Source: Aquamicrobium defluvii (GTDB taxonomy: Bacteria; Pseudomonadota; Alphaproteobacteria; Rhizobiales; Rhizobiaceae). From it: DNA of 64,000 nucleotides. Positions 29,669-37,310 of the stretch are shown here, piece after piece. The stretch lies in NCBI RefSeq assembly GCF_004363725.1, contig NZ_SNZF01000010.1, forward strand, positions 80,251-144,250, in the 5' to 3' direction. The notes beneath the pieces were generated by a model, which did no database searches, had not been told where the DNA came from, and saw only the letters and a list, made by a program, of their open reading frames with translations. How positions within the stretch are numbered: the first letter of the stretch is position 1; each line of letters begins with the position of its first letter. Both the position numbers and the translations under genes were made by a program.

Positions 29669-30486
29669 GACTCTGTCGCAAACTGCACGGTAACGTTGCT
29701 TCTAGCATGACGGTTCTTCCATTTCAGGGAGCACTTCATGGTTTCAGGCCGTCATTTTGACCGTTCGGTGATCCTGTTGTGCGTACGCCGGTATCTGGCT
29801 TACAATCCCAGCCTTCGGGATCTGGAAGAGATGATGGCCGAGCGAGGCATTGCCATCGACCATTCCACAATCCATCGCCGGGTTGTTCACCTCTCACCGC
29901 TATTGCTCGAAGGTTTCAACCGACGCAAGCGACCCGTCACCCGCAAATGGCATATCGATGAAACCTATGTAAAGGTTCGTGGCCGCTGGACCCATCTCTG
30001 TCGCGCCATCGACAGCCTGGGTGACACGGTCGAGTTCTTCTTCAGCGAAAGCCGTGATCTGCTGGCCGCCAAACGCTTTATCCGAAAAGCACTGAACCGT
30101 CATGGCCGACCAGATCGTGTTGTCATTGATGGCAGTCGGACGACCCGGGAAGCAATTATTGCCTGCGATGGCGAAAGCCGCCTGCGAAATCGATCACGGG
30201 AACGGCTGAAGCCGATCAGCATTCGGCAAAGCCAATATCTGAACAATCACATCGAACAGGATCATCGACGTATCAAGCGCCGGATCCGGCCCATGCTCGG
30301 CTTCAAATCGATGGCTTGCGCCGCGACGGTCCTGTCCGGCATCGAGATGGTTCACATGATGCGCAAACAACAGGCGAGATAGGCCTGCAACCCACGCCTG
30401 TCACTCGCCGAGCGGTTTGAAGTCCTCGCTGCGTAAAAACGAGCAGAAGCCGTTCCGCGTCTCAACTTCGAGTTTGCGACAGAACC
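29669..30486 (+). mobile_element. IS6-family insertion sequence
   Basis: An 818-bp unit bounded by inverted repeats GACTCTGTCGCAAACT (29669-29684) and, on the other strand, GGTTCTGTCGCAAACT (30471-30486). These closely resemble the canonical IS6 end GGCTCTGTTGCAAA, and the size is right for the family. It holds one transposase gene. No 8-bp direct target duplication is visible; instead the flanking 10 bp at both ends are inverted copies of each other (GAACCGTTCG outside the left end). So either the repeat is longer than usual or a rearrangement has occurred. Confidence 0.85.
29738..30382 (+). CDS. IS6 family transposase
   Basis: A 214-residue DDE transposase. The N-terminus has an HTH-like region (YNPSLRDLEEMMAERGIAIDHSTIHRRVV); the catalytic acidic residues are in KWHIDETYVKVRG, RVVIDGSRTT and NNHIEQDHRRIKRR, with the DDE spacing and the trailing K/R of IS6 (IS26/IS6100) enzymes. 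The length is slightly below the usual 230-240 residues but all three catalytic blocks are present, so it may be active. It sits within terminal repeats at 29669 and 30486. Confidence 0.88.
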   Translation: MVSGRHFDRSVILLCVRRYLAYNPSLRDLEEMMAERGIAIDHSTIHRRVVHLSPLLLEGFNRRKRPVTRKWHIDETYVKVRGRWTHLCRAIDSLGDTVEFFFSESRDLLAAKRFIRKALNRHGRPDRVVIDGSRTTREAIIACDGESRLRNRSRERLKPISIRQSQYLNNHIEQDHRRIKRRIRPMLGFKSMACAATVLSGIEMVHMMRKQQAR

Positions 30487-30715
30487 CGAACGGTTCTATC
30501 CAGCGGTCGGTCGATGTGTCGGACATGGCCTGTATGGGGCTGGCAGGCGAGCAGCCTGCCCCTGCGCATCTGCGATCTGAAACTTTCTGACACAGATTTT
30601 CCTGTCGCGCCCAGCCCCGGCAGTGCCCGCCTCGCAGGTCCACCCCGGGGTGGATGGCGCAACCGGCGGGCCCGTGCATGATGGCCTGCGCAAATTCCGT
30701 GAAAGGCCCCTCCTG

Positions 30716-30835
30716 ATGACGTTTCCCTCTCCTCTGGTTCTGGACGCGGCTGCCGTCGGCAGGCTCCTCCCGCAGGTGGATGCGCTTCGTACGATGCGGT
30801 CCCTGTTCTCGGAGTTCCTCGCAAGACCGGACTGA
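30716..30835 (+). pseudogene. N-terminal fragment of an ornithine cyclodeaminase/mu-crystallin-like gene
   Basis: Thirty-nine codons starting MTFPSPLVLDAAAVGRLLPQ and ending FSEFLARPD then stop. The pattern resembles the N-terminus of ornithine cyclodeaminase-family proteins (LVLDAAAVARLLP... followed by MRALF). The rest of a roughly 320-residue protein is absent, so this is a relic in a degraded zone. Identification from 39 residues is tentative. Confidence 0.4.
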
Positions 30836-30976
30836 CCTGAAAAGGATAACATTTTCTCGCCCTGCCCTTTCAAATCTTCCGCACATGCCAGCTCGGACAC
30901 GGTTGGCGCAGGCGGCTCTGCCCTTGTTGGCAGCCGCCCCCCGCCCGGATTCGCATGCCGGATTTACATGCCGGAT

Positions 30977-31580
30977 TTACATGGAGGAATACGGAACGAA
31001 GGTGCTCCTCGTCTCATCGATGCGCAACGCCTGGGTGACTGGCGGAAAGACGCGTTGCGGACATGAAGGCCGCTCGCAGATCTTGCACCCTGCCCCGATC
31101 GGCGTCCGGGCCTCGGCGTCATCCAGCCGCAAGCCCTTGGAATAGACCAGCGACGGTGCGTGCCGGAGATCGCAGCCGAGCCCGATGGCGAATGTCTTGT
31201 CCGGGGTGCCGTAGCCTCCGACCGTATGGTCGACAGTGTGCGCCACCCACAGGTAGGTGCGCCCGTCGGCATTTCGGCAAGCTGGGTGAGGATGCGTCCC
31301 GGCCGGGTGAATGCCTCGTAGACGTTCCACAAGGGGTATGTGCCCCCTGCCCTCGAGAAATGGAAATCGCTAGCCGACTGGCGCTTGGATATGTTGCCGG
31401 CCCGGTCCACGCGGATGAAGAAGAAGGGTACGCCGCGCGCACCCGGCCGCTACAGCGTGCTCAGCCTGTGGCACACCGTCTCGAAGCCGACGCCGAACTT
31501 CTGGGCGAGCAGGTCGATGTCTTAGCGCAGTTCCTTTGCCGATTGCAGGAAGGCCGCCTTCCTGTGCGCTTGGCGTCATG
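30977..31580 (-). pseudogene. Relic of an ScfR-like (short-chain fatty acyl) XRE-family regulator
   Basis: On the minus strand, pieces in more than one frame reconstruct the C-terminal half of a propionate-linked ScfR-type regulator: [87 protein letters not shown], then [16 protein letters not shown] and [10 protein letters not shown]. In-frame stop codons (near 31455 and 31520) and a frame change near 31320 break it, and the N-terminal HTH half is missing. It lies beside broken 2-methylcitrate-cycle genes, which such regulators normally control, so all seem to be remains of one propionate locus. Confidence 0.6.
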
Positions 31581-31594
31581 CTGGGTGCGATGTG

Positions 31595-31990
31595 GTCATG
31601 GCAAAGACCGACGGCATCGAATTCCACCGTCCGGTCAGGCTGGGCGAGATCATCAAGGTCATCAAGACCGTGGCGCACCAGCTTTCCGTGGAGGCCGGAT
31701 CGACGAAGATGTTCGACATTGCCGAGCGCATCGAATTCATCATGGCCGACGCCAAGGCGATGTTCCCGAACCTCGACTGGTTCAGCGCCGTCTCCTATCA
31801 CATGATGGGCGTGCCGACGGCCATGTTCACACCGCTGTTCGTCATCTCGCGCACCAGCGGCTGGGGTGGCACATATCATCGATCAGCGCATCGACAACAA
31901 GATCATCCGGCCTTCCGCCAATTATACGGGGCCGGAAAATCTGGAATTCGTGCCGATCGCACGCCGTGGCCGGCTGGTCGAAAACTCTAA
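31595..31990 (+). pseudogene. Chimeric relic: thioesterase-like fragment joined to 2-methylcitrate synthase C-terminus
   Basis: The first part ([28 protein letters not shown]) resembles the second strand-helix section of hot-dog acyl-CoA thioesterases. At about 31680 it passes without a stop into [20 protein letters not shown] and [34 protein letters not shown], which is the C-terminal part of PrpC/citrate synthase. Near 31865 the frame shifts; the last PrpC piece ([32 protein letters not shown]) continues in another frame. The active-site regions of both proteins are largely missing, so it is a deletion fusion and not a functional enzyme. Confidence 0.6.
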
Positions 31991-32008
31991 GGCAGCCTGA
32001 GAAAAAGC

Positions 32009-32924
32009 ATGCCCTATCTCCTGTCTCCAGACCTTCCCCGGACATCTGCCGGCGGGCGCTTCCGGGCGCTGGTCGAGCGCGGTGGCATCGCAAGGCTTCC
32101 CGGAGCCCATAACGGCATGGCCGCCCTGCAGGCCAGAGCTGCCTGCTTCGAGGGGCTCTACCTGTCGGGCGCGGCCATGACCGCCTCGATGGGCATTCCC
32201 GATCTCGGCATCATCACCGTGGACGAGGTGGCCTTCTTAATCCGCCAGATCGCCCGTGCGTCCGGCCTGCCGCTGCTGGTCGACGGCGATACGGGCTATG
32301 GCGAGGCGCTCAACGTCATGCATATGGTGCGCACTTTCGAACAGGCGGGGGCAGGGGCCGTGCATGTGGAAGACCAGCTCCTGCCCAAGAAGTTCGGCCA
32401 CCTCAACGACAAGAAGCTGGCCGCTCCAAACGATATGGCGGCCAAGGTGGCTGCTGCGGCAAAAGCCCGACGCCATCTCTACATCATTGCCAGAACGGAC
32501 GCGGCGGCGGGCGAGGGCATCGACGGTGCCGTCGCGCGGGCAAAGCTCTACATGGAGGCCGGTGCGGATGCGATCTTCCCCGAGGCGTTGAACACGGCCG
32601 AGATGTTTCGCGAATTCGCGGCGCGCATGCCGGGTGTTCCCCTGCTCGCCAACATGACCGAATTTGGCCTAACGCCCTTCTTCACCGCCGACGAGTTCGA
32701 GGTGATAGGCTACAAGATGGTGATCTGGCCGGAATCGTCCTGCGCGTCGCCAACAAGGCGCAGGAGAAGCTGTATGCGACGCTGAAGCGTGACGGCGCTC
32801 GACCGAGGCGATGGTGCCTGAAATGCAGACGCGCGCCGAACTCTACGACACGATCGATCTGGCGGCATATGAGGCGCTGGACGCCTCGATCGTCGCCACC
32901 GTGGTGCCGGAGCAGGCCACCTGA
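32009..32924 (+). pseudogene. prpB: Frameshifted 2-methylisocitrate lyase gene
   Basis: The first 240 codons encode a good PrpB: ARLPGAHNGMAALQARAACF, SGAAMTASMGIPDLG, VDGDTGYGEALNVM, DQLLPKKFGHLNDKKL and NMTEFGLTPFFTADE are typical of the PEP mutase/isocitrate lyase superfamily enzyme. The usual catalytic K-R-C-G-H loop reads KKFGHL. A frameshift near 32740 (after YKMVIWP) and another near 32797 move the remaining product (LRVANKAQEKLYATLKRDG, then STEAMVPEMQTRAELYDTID and VATVVPEQAT) into other frames. The original gene would have ended at 32924. It formerly cleaved methylisocitrate to pyruvate and succinate. Confidence 0.72.
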
Positions 32925-33502
32925 GTGCTGCGGCCAGTTCATGATCGGCATCGGGGCACGAGCCCGGCTTCATGCCCCGATGCCGACGCCCGGACGTAAG
33001 GGCCGTCCCGTGACAAGATGCGTCCCAACCGCCGTGAAATGCAGGAAAGCTGCGGGAAGACGGTTGTGCAGCACGTTCTCATGGCAAGGCGCGTCTGCAC
33101 TATAACAACGCCCCACACCATTCCTGCACGGCGTCAGCCGATGGCTGTTTGCAGTCAGCACCGGCTGCCTGATTCTCTCCCGCCTGTTCGACGATCGGCA
33201 GCGGAAGCAACGATTACCGCTGCATCCCCGACAGAACTATCCTGTGCAAAGCCCCATCCGGGCTCGGCCATCTGCGAATGGCGCGACATCGGCAATGGCG
33301 CTTGTCCGCTGACAAAACCCACCATTACATGTTGAATATCAAGAGGTTGATTCGGAGGCCGCGAATCGGCTTCCCGCCTTGCAACGTTCCTGGGCCTTTC
33401 GTTGACTGACGTAAAATTCCTTGCCGCAAGGTCCGAATCGGGCATAATCACGGTTGTTTGGAAAAACATCTCCAAAAATCGTTATTAGGAAATGCAGCCC
33501 GA
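32925..33502. other. Leader region upstream of repA
   Basis: No gene is supported in these 578 bp. The 3' part holds two candidate control sites for the repABC operon: a 13-bp palindrome CCTTGCCGCAAGG at 33419-33431 and an inverted repeat TTTGGA-N8-TCCAAA at 33457-33476, the latter only 26 bp before the chosen repA start. Confidence 0.5.
33419..33476. promoter_or_regulatory. Candidate RepA/RepB operator region
   Basis: CCTTGCCGCAAGG (33419-33431) and TTTGGA-N8-TCCAAA (33457-33476) are perfect dyads just upstream of repA. In repABC systems RepA with RepB represses its own promoter in this position, so these dyads are reasonable operators; neither matches the usual GTT-N-AAC type parS consensus. 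Confidence 0.45.
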
Positions 33503-34711
33503 ATGAACGTGAGTTCGCCCAGACCCACCAGAGAGCCGTTGCATTTCGAGAAGCACATTCTCGAGCAGGGCGACCAGATTTCGCAGAAGCTGCATTTGCT
33601 CAGCCTGCAGCGGTTCCCGCCGCTTGCCAAGAAGGATCTCCGGTCCTTCAGCCTGGCGGAGGTCGCAACCTATCTTGGCGTCTCGCAGAGCCACCTGAAG
33701 AAGCTGCACCTTGAAGGGAAGGGGCCCGTACCGGAAACCTCGTCTTCCGGGCGACGCTCCTACACGGCGCAGCAGATGCTGGAGCTGCGGCAGTATCTGG
33801 ATCAGTACGGGCGTTCGGAAGCGCGCATGTATGTGCCGCACCGGCGCCCCGGCGAAAAGCTGCAGGTGGTCGCTGTCGTCAACTTCAAGGGCGGCTCGGG
33901 CAAGACCACAACCGCGGCGCATCTCGCGCAATATCTGGCTCTGACCGGGCATCGTGTGCTTGCGATAGACCTCGATCCGCAGGCTTCGCTCTCGTCACTG
34001 CATGGGTTCCAGCCGGAACTGGACCGGATCAAGTCGCTTTACGACGCGATCCGCTATGACGACGAGAAGGTGGCGCTTTCGGACATCATCCATTCCACGA
34101 ATTTTCCCGGCCTCGACATCGTGCCGGCCAATCTCGAGTTGCAGGAGTTCGAGTACGACACGCCGCTGGCGATGGCAGATCGCAGCTCCAATGCCGGCAA
34201 GGCCTTCTTCACGCGGATCGCGGCATCGCTCGAGGAGGTGGAGGACCGCTACGATGTGGTCATTGTGGATTGCCCGCCGCAACTCGGATATCTGACGATC
34301 GCAGCGCTGACCGCGGCGACCTCGGTGCTCATCACCATCCACCCCCAGATGCTCGACGTGATGTCGATGGGCCAGTTCCTTCTCATGCTCGGCAACATAC
34401 TGGAACCGATCCGCAGCGCCGGGGCGGAGGTCAATCTGGAATGGTATCGCTATCTGATCACCCGGTATGAGCCGATGGACCAGCCACAGGCACAGATGGT
34501 CGCCTTCCTGCAAACCCTGTTCGGCGAGTTCATTCTGAAAAACCACATGCTGAAATCGACGGCTGTCTCGGATGCCGGAATCACCAAGCAAACCCTTTAT
34601 GAAGTGGAAAAGAACACGATGACGCGCTCGACCTACGAGCGTGCCATGGAATCGCTGGATGCGGTGAACGGGGAGATCGCCGAGCTTATACACAAGGCGT
34701 GGGGTCGATGA
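33503..34711 (+). CDS. repA: Plasmid partitioning protein RepA (ParA-type ATPase)
   Basis: Walker ATPase that segregates the replicon and autorepresses repABC. The 402-residue product has an N-terminal HTH region (FSLAEVATYLGVSQSHLKKLHLEGKGP), the deviant Walker A VVNFKGGSGKTTTAAHLAQYL near residue 130, AIDLDPQASLS and the Walker B YDVVIVDCPPQLGYLTI. The ATG at 33503 (MNVSSPRP) gives the standard length; an upstream ATG at 33458 lies within the candidate operator. repB follows 71 bp on. Confident as the first gene of a repABC unit. Confidence 0.95.
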   Translation: MNVSSPRPTREPLHFEKHILEQGDQISQKLHLLSLQRFPPLAKKDLRSFSLAEVATYLGVSQSHLKKLHLEGKGPVPETSSSGRRSYTAQQMLELRQYLDQYGRSEARMYVPHRRPGEKLQVVAVVNFKGGSGKTTTAAHLAQYLALTGHRVLAIDLDPQASLSSLHGFQPELDRIKSLYDAIRYDDEKVALSDIIHSTNFPGLDIVPANLELQEFEYDTPLAMADRSSNAGKAFFTRIAASLEEVEDRYDVVIVDCPPQLGYLTIAALTAATSVLITIHPQMLDVMSMGQFLLMLGNILEPIRSAGAEVNLEWYRYLITRYEPMDQPQAQMVAFLQTLFGEFILKNHMLKSTAVSDAGITKQTLYEVEKNTMTRSTYERAMESLDAVNGEIAELIHKAWGR

Positions 34712-34782
34712 TCTTGCCAGCCGACAAAATCACGGTTTCACCTTTTCCCTTCAGTGGATTAGGCAAGAAAGGGAGCTGTTAG

Positions 34783-35766
34783 ATGGCGCGGAAGAATCTG
34801 CTGGCTGGCCTTGTAGAAGCCGGCGAGGCCGAACAGGGCGCAGCCAGCGCCCCGGCCTATCCCATGCGCGGTGCTTCCAAATCGATGATCCGCTCGGTCA
34901 GCGAGCTGGCGCGGCAGGCCGATGCCTATCTGGAGGGCGAGCAAGTCGTCGACCTCGATCCCGAGCTGATCGATGGCTCATTCGTCAGCGACCGGCTCGC
35001 CGACGATGACGTGCACCATCGCGAACTGCTGGAAGCGATCCGGCAGAACGGCCAGAATTCACCGATATTGGTGCGTCCGCATCCGGAACGGGACGGCCGC
35101 TATATGATCGTTTTCGGCCATCGCCGTGTCCGCGTTGCGAAAGAGCTTGGCAGGAAGGTCAGAGCGGTCGTCAAGGCGATCGACGACAAGGCGCATGTCA
35201 TCGCGCAAGGGCAGGAGAACTCGGCCCGGGCAAATCTGAGCTTCATCGAAAAGGCGGCTTTTGCCAAGCGGCTGGAGGATCTGGGCTACGGCCGCGACGT
35301 CATCTGCTCGGCACTGGCATCGAACGAGGCTGCCGTTTCGAAGATGATTTCTGCCATTACACGCATTCCCGAGGCGATCGTGCAGGCCATTGGCCCGGCT
35401 CCATCCGTTGGACGCGAGCGCTGGGTGGAATTGTCTCTCGTTGCACCGCGGCGGCCGGATACAGCGGCTGAAGTGATTGCAAGCGACGGGTTTGCGGAAC
35501 TGGACAGCAACGCGCGCTTCGAGACGATTTTCAAAGCGTTGACTGTAGCGGGCAAGCCGGTGCGCAAGACTGCCGCGAAGTCGGCGTCCGCAGCATGGCA
35601 GCCTCGCGACAAGACCGTCAGCGTCAGTCTCAGGCAGTCGGGCAAGACAGCGACGCTCGCTCTGGGGTCGTCGGATGGTCCCCGGTTCGCGAAATGGATT
35701 TCGAGGAATCTGGACAGCCTCTATGAGGCGTTCAGGACGTCGGAGAAGACTGAACAGGAGAACTGA
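34783..35766 (+). CDS. repB: Plasmid partitioning protein RepB (ParB-type)
   Basis: Binds centromere (parS) sites and works with RepA. The 327-residue protein contains the ParB/Spo0J core: DNGSF-like IDGSFVSDRLADDD, EAIRQNGQNSPILVRPHPERDGRYMIVFGHRRVRVAKELG (nuclease-like ParB fold with the box GHRRVRV), then the KALVK-like helix-turn-helix SFIEKAAFAKRLEDLGYGRDVICSALASNEAAVSKMI. An AGGGAG site lies before the ATG at 34783. It is followed by the roughly 155-bp region that encodes the antisense RNA controlling repC. Confidence 0.94.
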   Translation: MARKNLLAGLVEAGEAEQGAASAPAYPMRGASKSMIRSVSELARQADAYLEGEQVVDLDPELIDGSFVSDRLADDDVHHRELLEAIRQNGQNSPILVRPHPERDGRYMIVFGHRRVRVAKELGRKVRAVVKAIDDKAHVIAQGQENSARANLSFIEKAAFAKRLEDLGYGRDVICSALASNEAAVSKMISAITRIPEAIVQAIGPAPSVGRERWVELSLVAPRRPDTAAEVIASDGFAELDSNARFETIFKALTVAGKPVRKTAAKSASAAWQPRDKTVSVSLRQSGKTATLALGSSDGPRFAKWISRNLDSLYEAFRTSEKTEQEN

Positions 35767-35777
35767 AGCAGCAAAAG

Positions 35778-35828
35778 AAAAAGGCCCCCGAACGTCTCCG
35801 TTGCGGAAGCCCTTCTCGTATCTGGACA
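35778..35828 (-). ncRNA. repABC counter-transcribed antisense RNA (ctRNA)
   Basis: On the minus strand in the repB-repC gap, TTGACA (35857-35862) and GATTCT (35834-35839) are spaced exactly 17 bp and should start a transcript near 35828. About 45-50 nt later is a terminator hairpin: GGCTTCCG(C)AACG-GAGA-CGTTCGGGGGCC using two G-U pairs, followed by TTTTT. Size, position and orientation match the ctRNAs (incompatibility factor) of repABC plasmids, which inhibit repC translation. The ends are estimated by eye. Confidence 0.85.
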
Positions 35829-35921
35829 ATCCGAGAATCGCATTTCCGCGAATCACTGTCAAGAGTCAGAGGCGTCGTTTTGGCGGGCAGGTTTCTTTTG
35901 CCTGATTGAAGGTGGAAGGAA

Positions 35922-37127
35922 ATGCAGACGCATATTGCAACGACGCCCTTCGGGCGGCGGCCGATGTCGCTTGCCATGCTGGCAGTGCAGAAGGAAGCGG
36001 ACGAAATTCCCGAAGGCAAGACCGTCGACAAGTGGCAGGTCTACAGGGATCTGTGTGAGGCGAAGTCTCTTGTCGGTGTGGGGGATCGTGCCCTGGCGAT
36101 CCTGGCGGCATTGCTGTCATTCTACCCCGACGACCATCTTTCGGAGGACAATGGCCTGGTTGTGTTTCCCTCGAACCGTCAGCTTGCACTGCGTGCTCAC
36201 GGCATGTCGGAAGTGACGCTTCGCCGGCATCTCGCGGCGCTGGTAGAGAGCGGGATCATCATCCGCCGCGACAGCCCCAACGGCAAGCGATATGCGCGCA
36301 AGGGGAGGGGAGGGGACGTGGAGGAAGCCTTCGGCTTTTCTCTAGCTCCGCTGCTGGTGCGTGCGGAGGAGTTTGCGGATGCGGCCGAATCTGTCCGGAC
36401 CGACAACCGTGCGCTCAAACTGACGCGTGAGCGGATCACGCTGTATCGCCGTGATATAGCCAAGCTGATCGAGACCGGAGTTGATGAAGGCGCGCCAGGA
36501 GACTGGAATGGCCTTTGGCTGCGATTCCGCGAGGTTGTAAACGCTCTTCCTCGCAGGGCGACGGTTACCGAGCTTGAGCGGTTTGCTACAGATCTGGCCA
36601 GAATCCGGCAGGACATCGATAAGTTGTTGGAAACCCATATGAATGTTCATGATATGAACGGCAAAGCCTATCGAAATGAACGGCATTATTCTAATTCAAA
36701 CACAAACGATCATTATGAATCTGAACCTGCTCATGAAAAAAACAGGGGCGAGGGCACATCGGAACTTAACATGACCGTTACGCCAGTCACCTATCCGCTG
36801 GGGCTGGTTTTGAGAGCATGCCCTGATATCGCGGATTATGCGGTCGACGGAATCGGCAACTGGCGGGAATTCATGGCCGTCGCTGCCCAGGTGCGCGGGT
36901 ATCTCGGCATCTCCCCCTCAGCCTACGCTGAGGGGCTTGAAACCCTTGGGCAGGAAAGCACGGCTATTGTAATTGCCTGCATTCTCCAAAGGGCGCAGGA
37001 TATCAATTCGGCTGGTGGATATCTGCGGGCTCTGACGGAAAAGGCGCGAGCTGGCGAGTTTTCTGTCGGGCCGATGCTCATGGCGACGTTGAAAACGAAT
37101 TCTTTCCCTTCCAGGCTCGCTGGATAG
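35922..37127 (+). CDS. repC: Replication initiator RepC
   Basis: Essential initiator for repABC replicons; the origin normally lies within this gene, in an AT-rich internal stretch. The 401-residue product has the conserved N-terminal domain (TPFGRRPMSLAMLAVQKEADEIPEGKTVDKWQVYRDLCEAKSLVGVGDRALAILAALLSFYP), the winged-helix region (VFPSNRQLALRAHGMSEVTLRRHLAALVESGIIIRRDSPNGKRYARK) and a C-terminal domain (ISPSAYAEGLETLGQESTAIVIACILQR). The stretch around 36640-36740 is visibly AT-rich within the gene, consistent with an origin. Expression is set by the ctRNA encoded just upstream on the other strand. An AAGGTGGAAGG site precedes the ATG. Confidence 0.95.
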   Translation: MQTHIATTPFGRRPMSLAMLAVQKEADEIPEGKTVDKWQVYRDLCEAKSLVGVGDRALAILAALLSFYPDDHLSEDNGLVVFPSNRQLALRAHGMSEVTLRRHLAALVESGIIIRRDSPNGKRYARKGRGGDVEEAFGFSLAPLLVRAEEFADAAESVRTDNRALKLTRERITLYRRDIAKLIETGVDEGAPGDWNGLWLRFREVVNALPRRATVTELERFATDLARIRQDIDKLLETHMNVHDMNGKAYRNERHYSNSNTNDHYESEPAHEKNRGEGTSELNMTVTPVTYPLGLVLRACPDIADYAVDGIGNWREFMAVAAQVRGYLGISPSAYAEGLETLGQESTAIVIACILQRAQDINSAGGYLRALTEKARAGEFSVGPMLMATLKTNSFPSRLAG

Positions 37128-37168
37128 TTCGGCTGTCGACCGACGAAATTCCGATGGCTGTAGAAATC

Positions 37169-37196
37169 CATGTTCTTTTCCCGGGAGAAGAACATG
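37169..37196. repeat. 28-bp near-perfect palindrome downstream of repC
   Basis: A dyad with arms CATGTTCTT and AAGAACATG around TTCCCGGGAG (one mismatched pair) begins 42 nt after repC. It may be the repC terminator or a protein-binding site such as a centromere element; it does not match the common repABC parS form. Confidence 0.5.
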
Positions 37197-37310
37197 TGGG
37201 GTGTGGTCGGGGCGCGGAAGGGGAGGACGTGTGACGACAGAACAGGAAAGCCGAACTTCGGATTCCGCCGCTGTTTCTATAGCGGCGGACGGTGCAATTG
37301 TTGAAGGAAT

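Noticed and set aside
29352..29708. 118-codon minus-strand frame across the ackA end
   Set aside because: Its sequence is low-complexity antisense of ackA; the credible protein-like tail in this area is in a different frame (29587-29668).
30401..30900. Minus-strand open frames after the IS6 element
   Set aside because: They show no recognisable motif, overlap each other in different frames, and lie in a region of relics.
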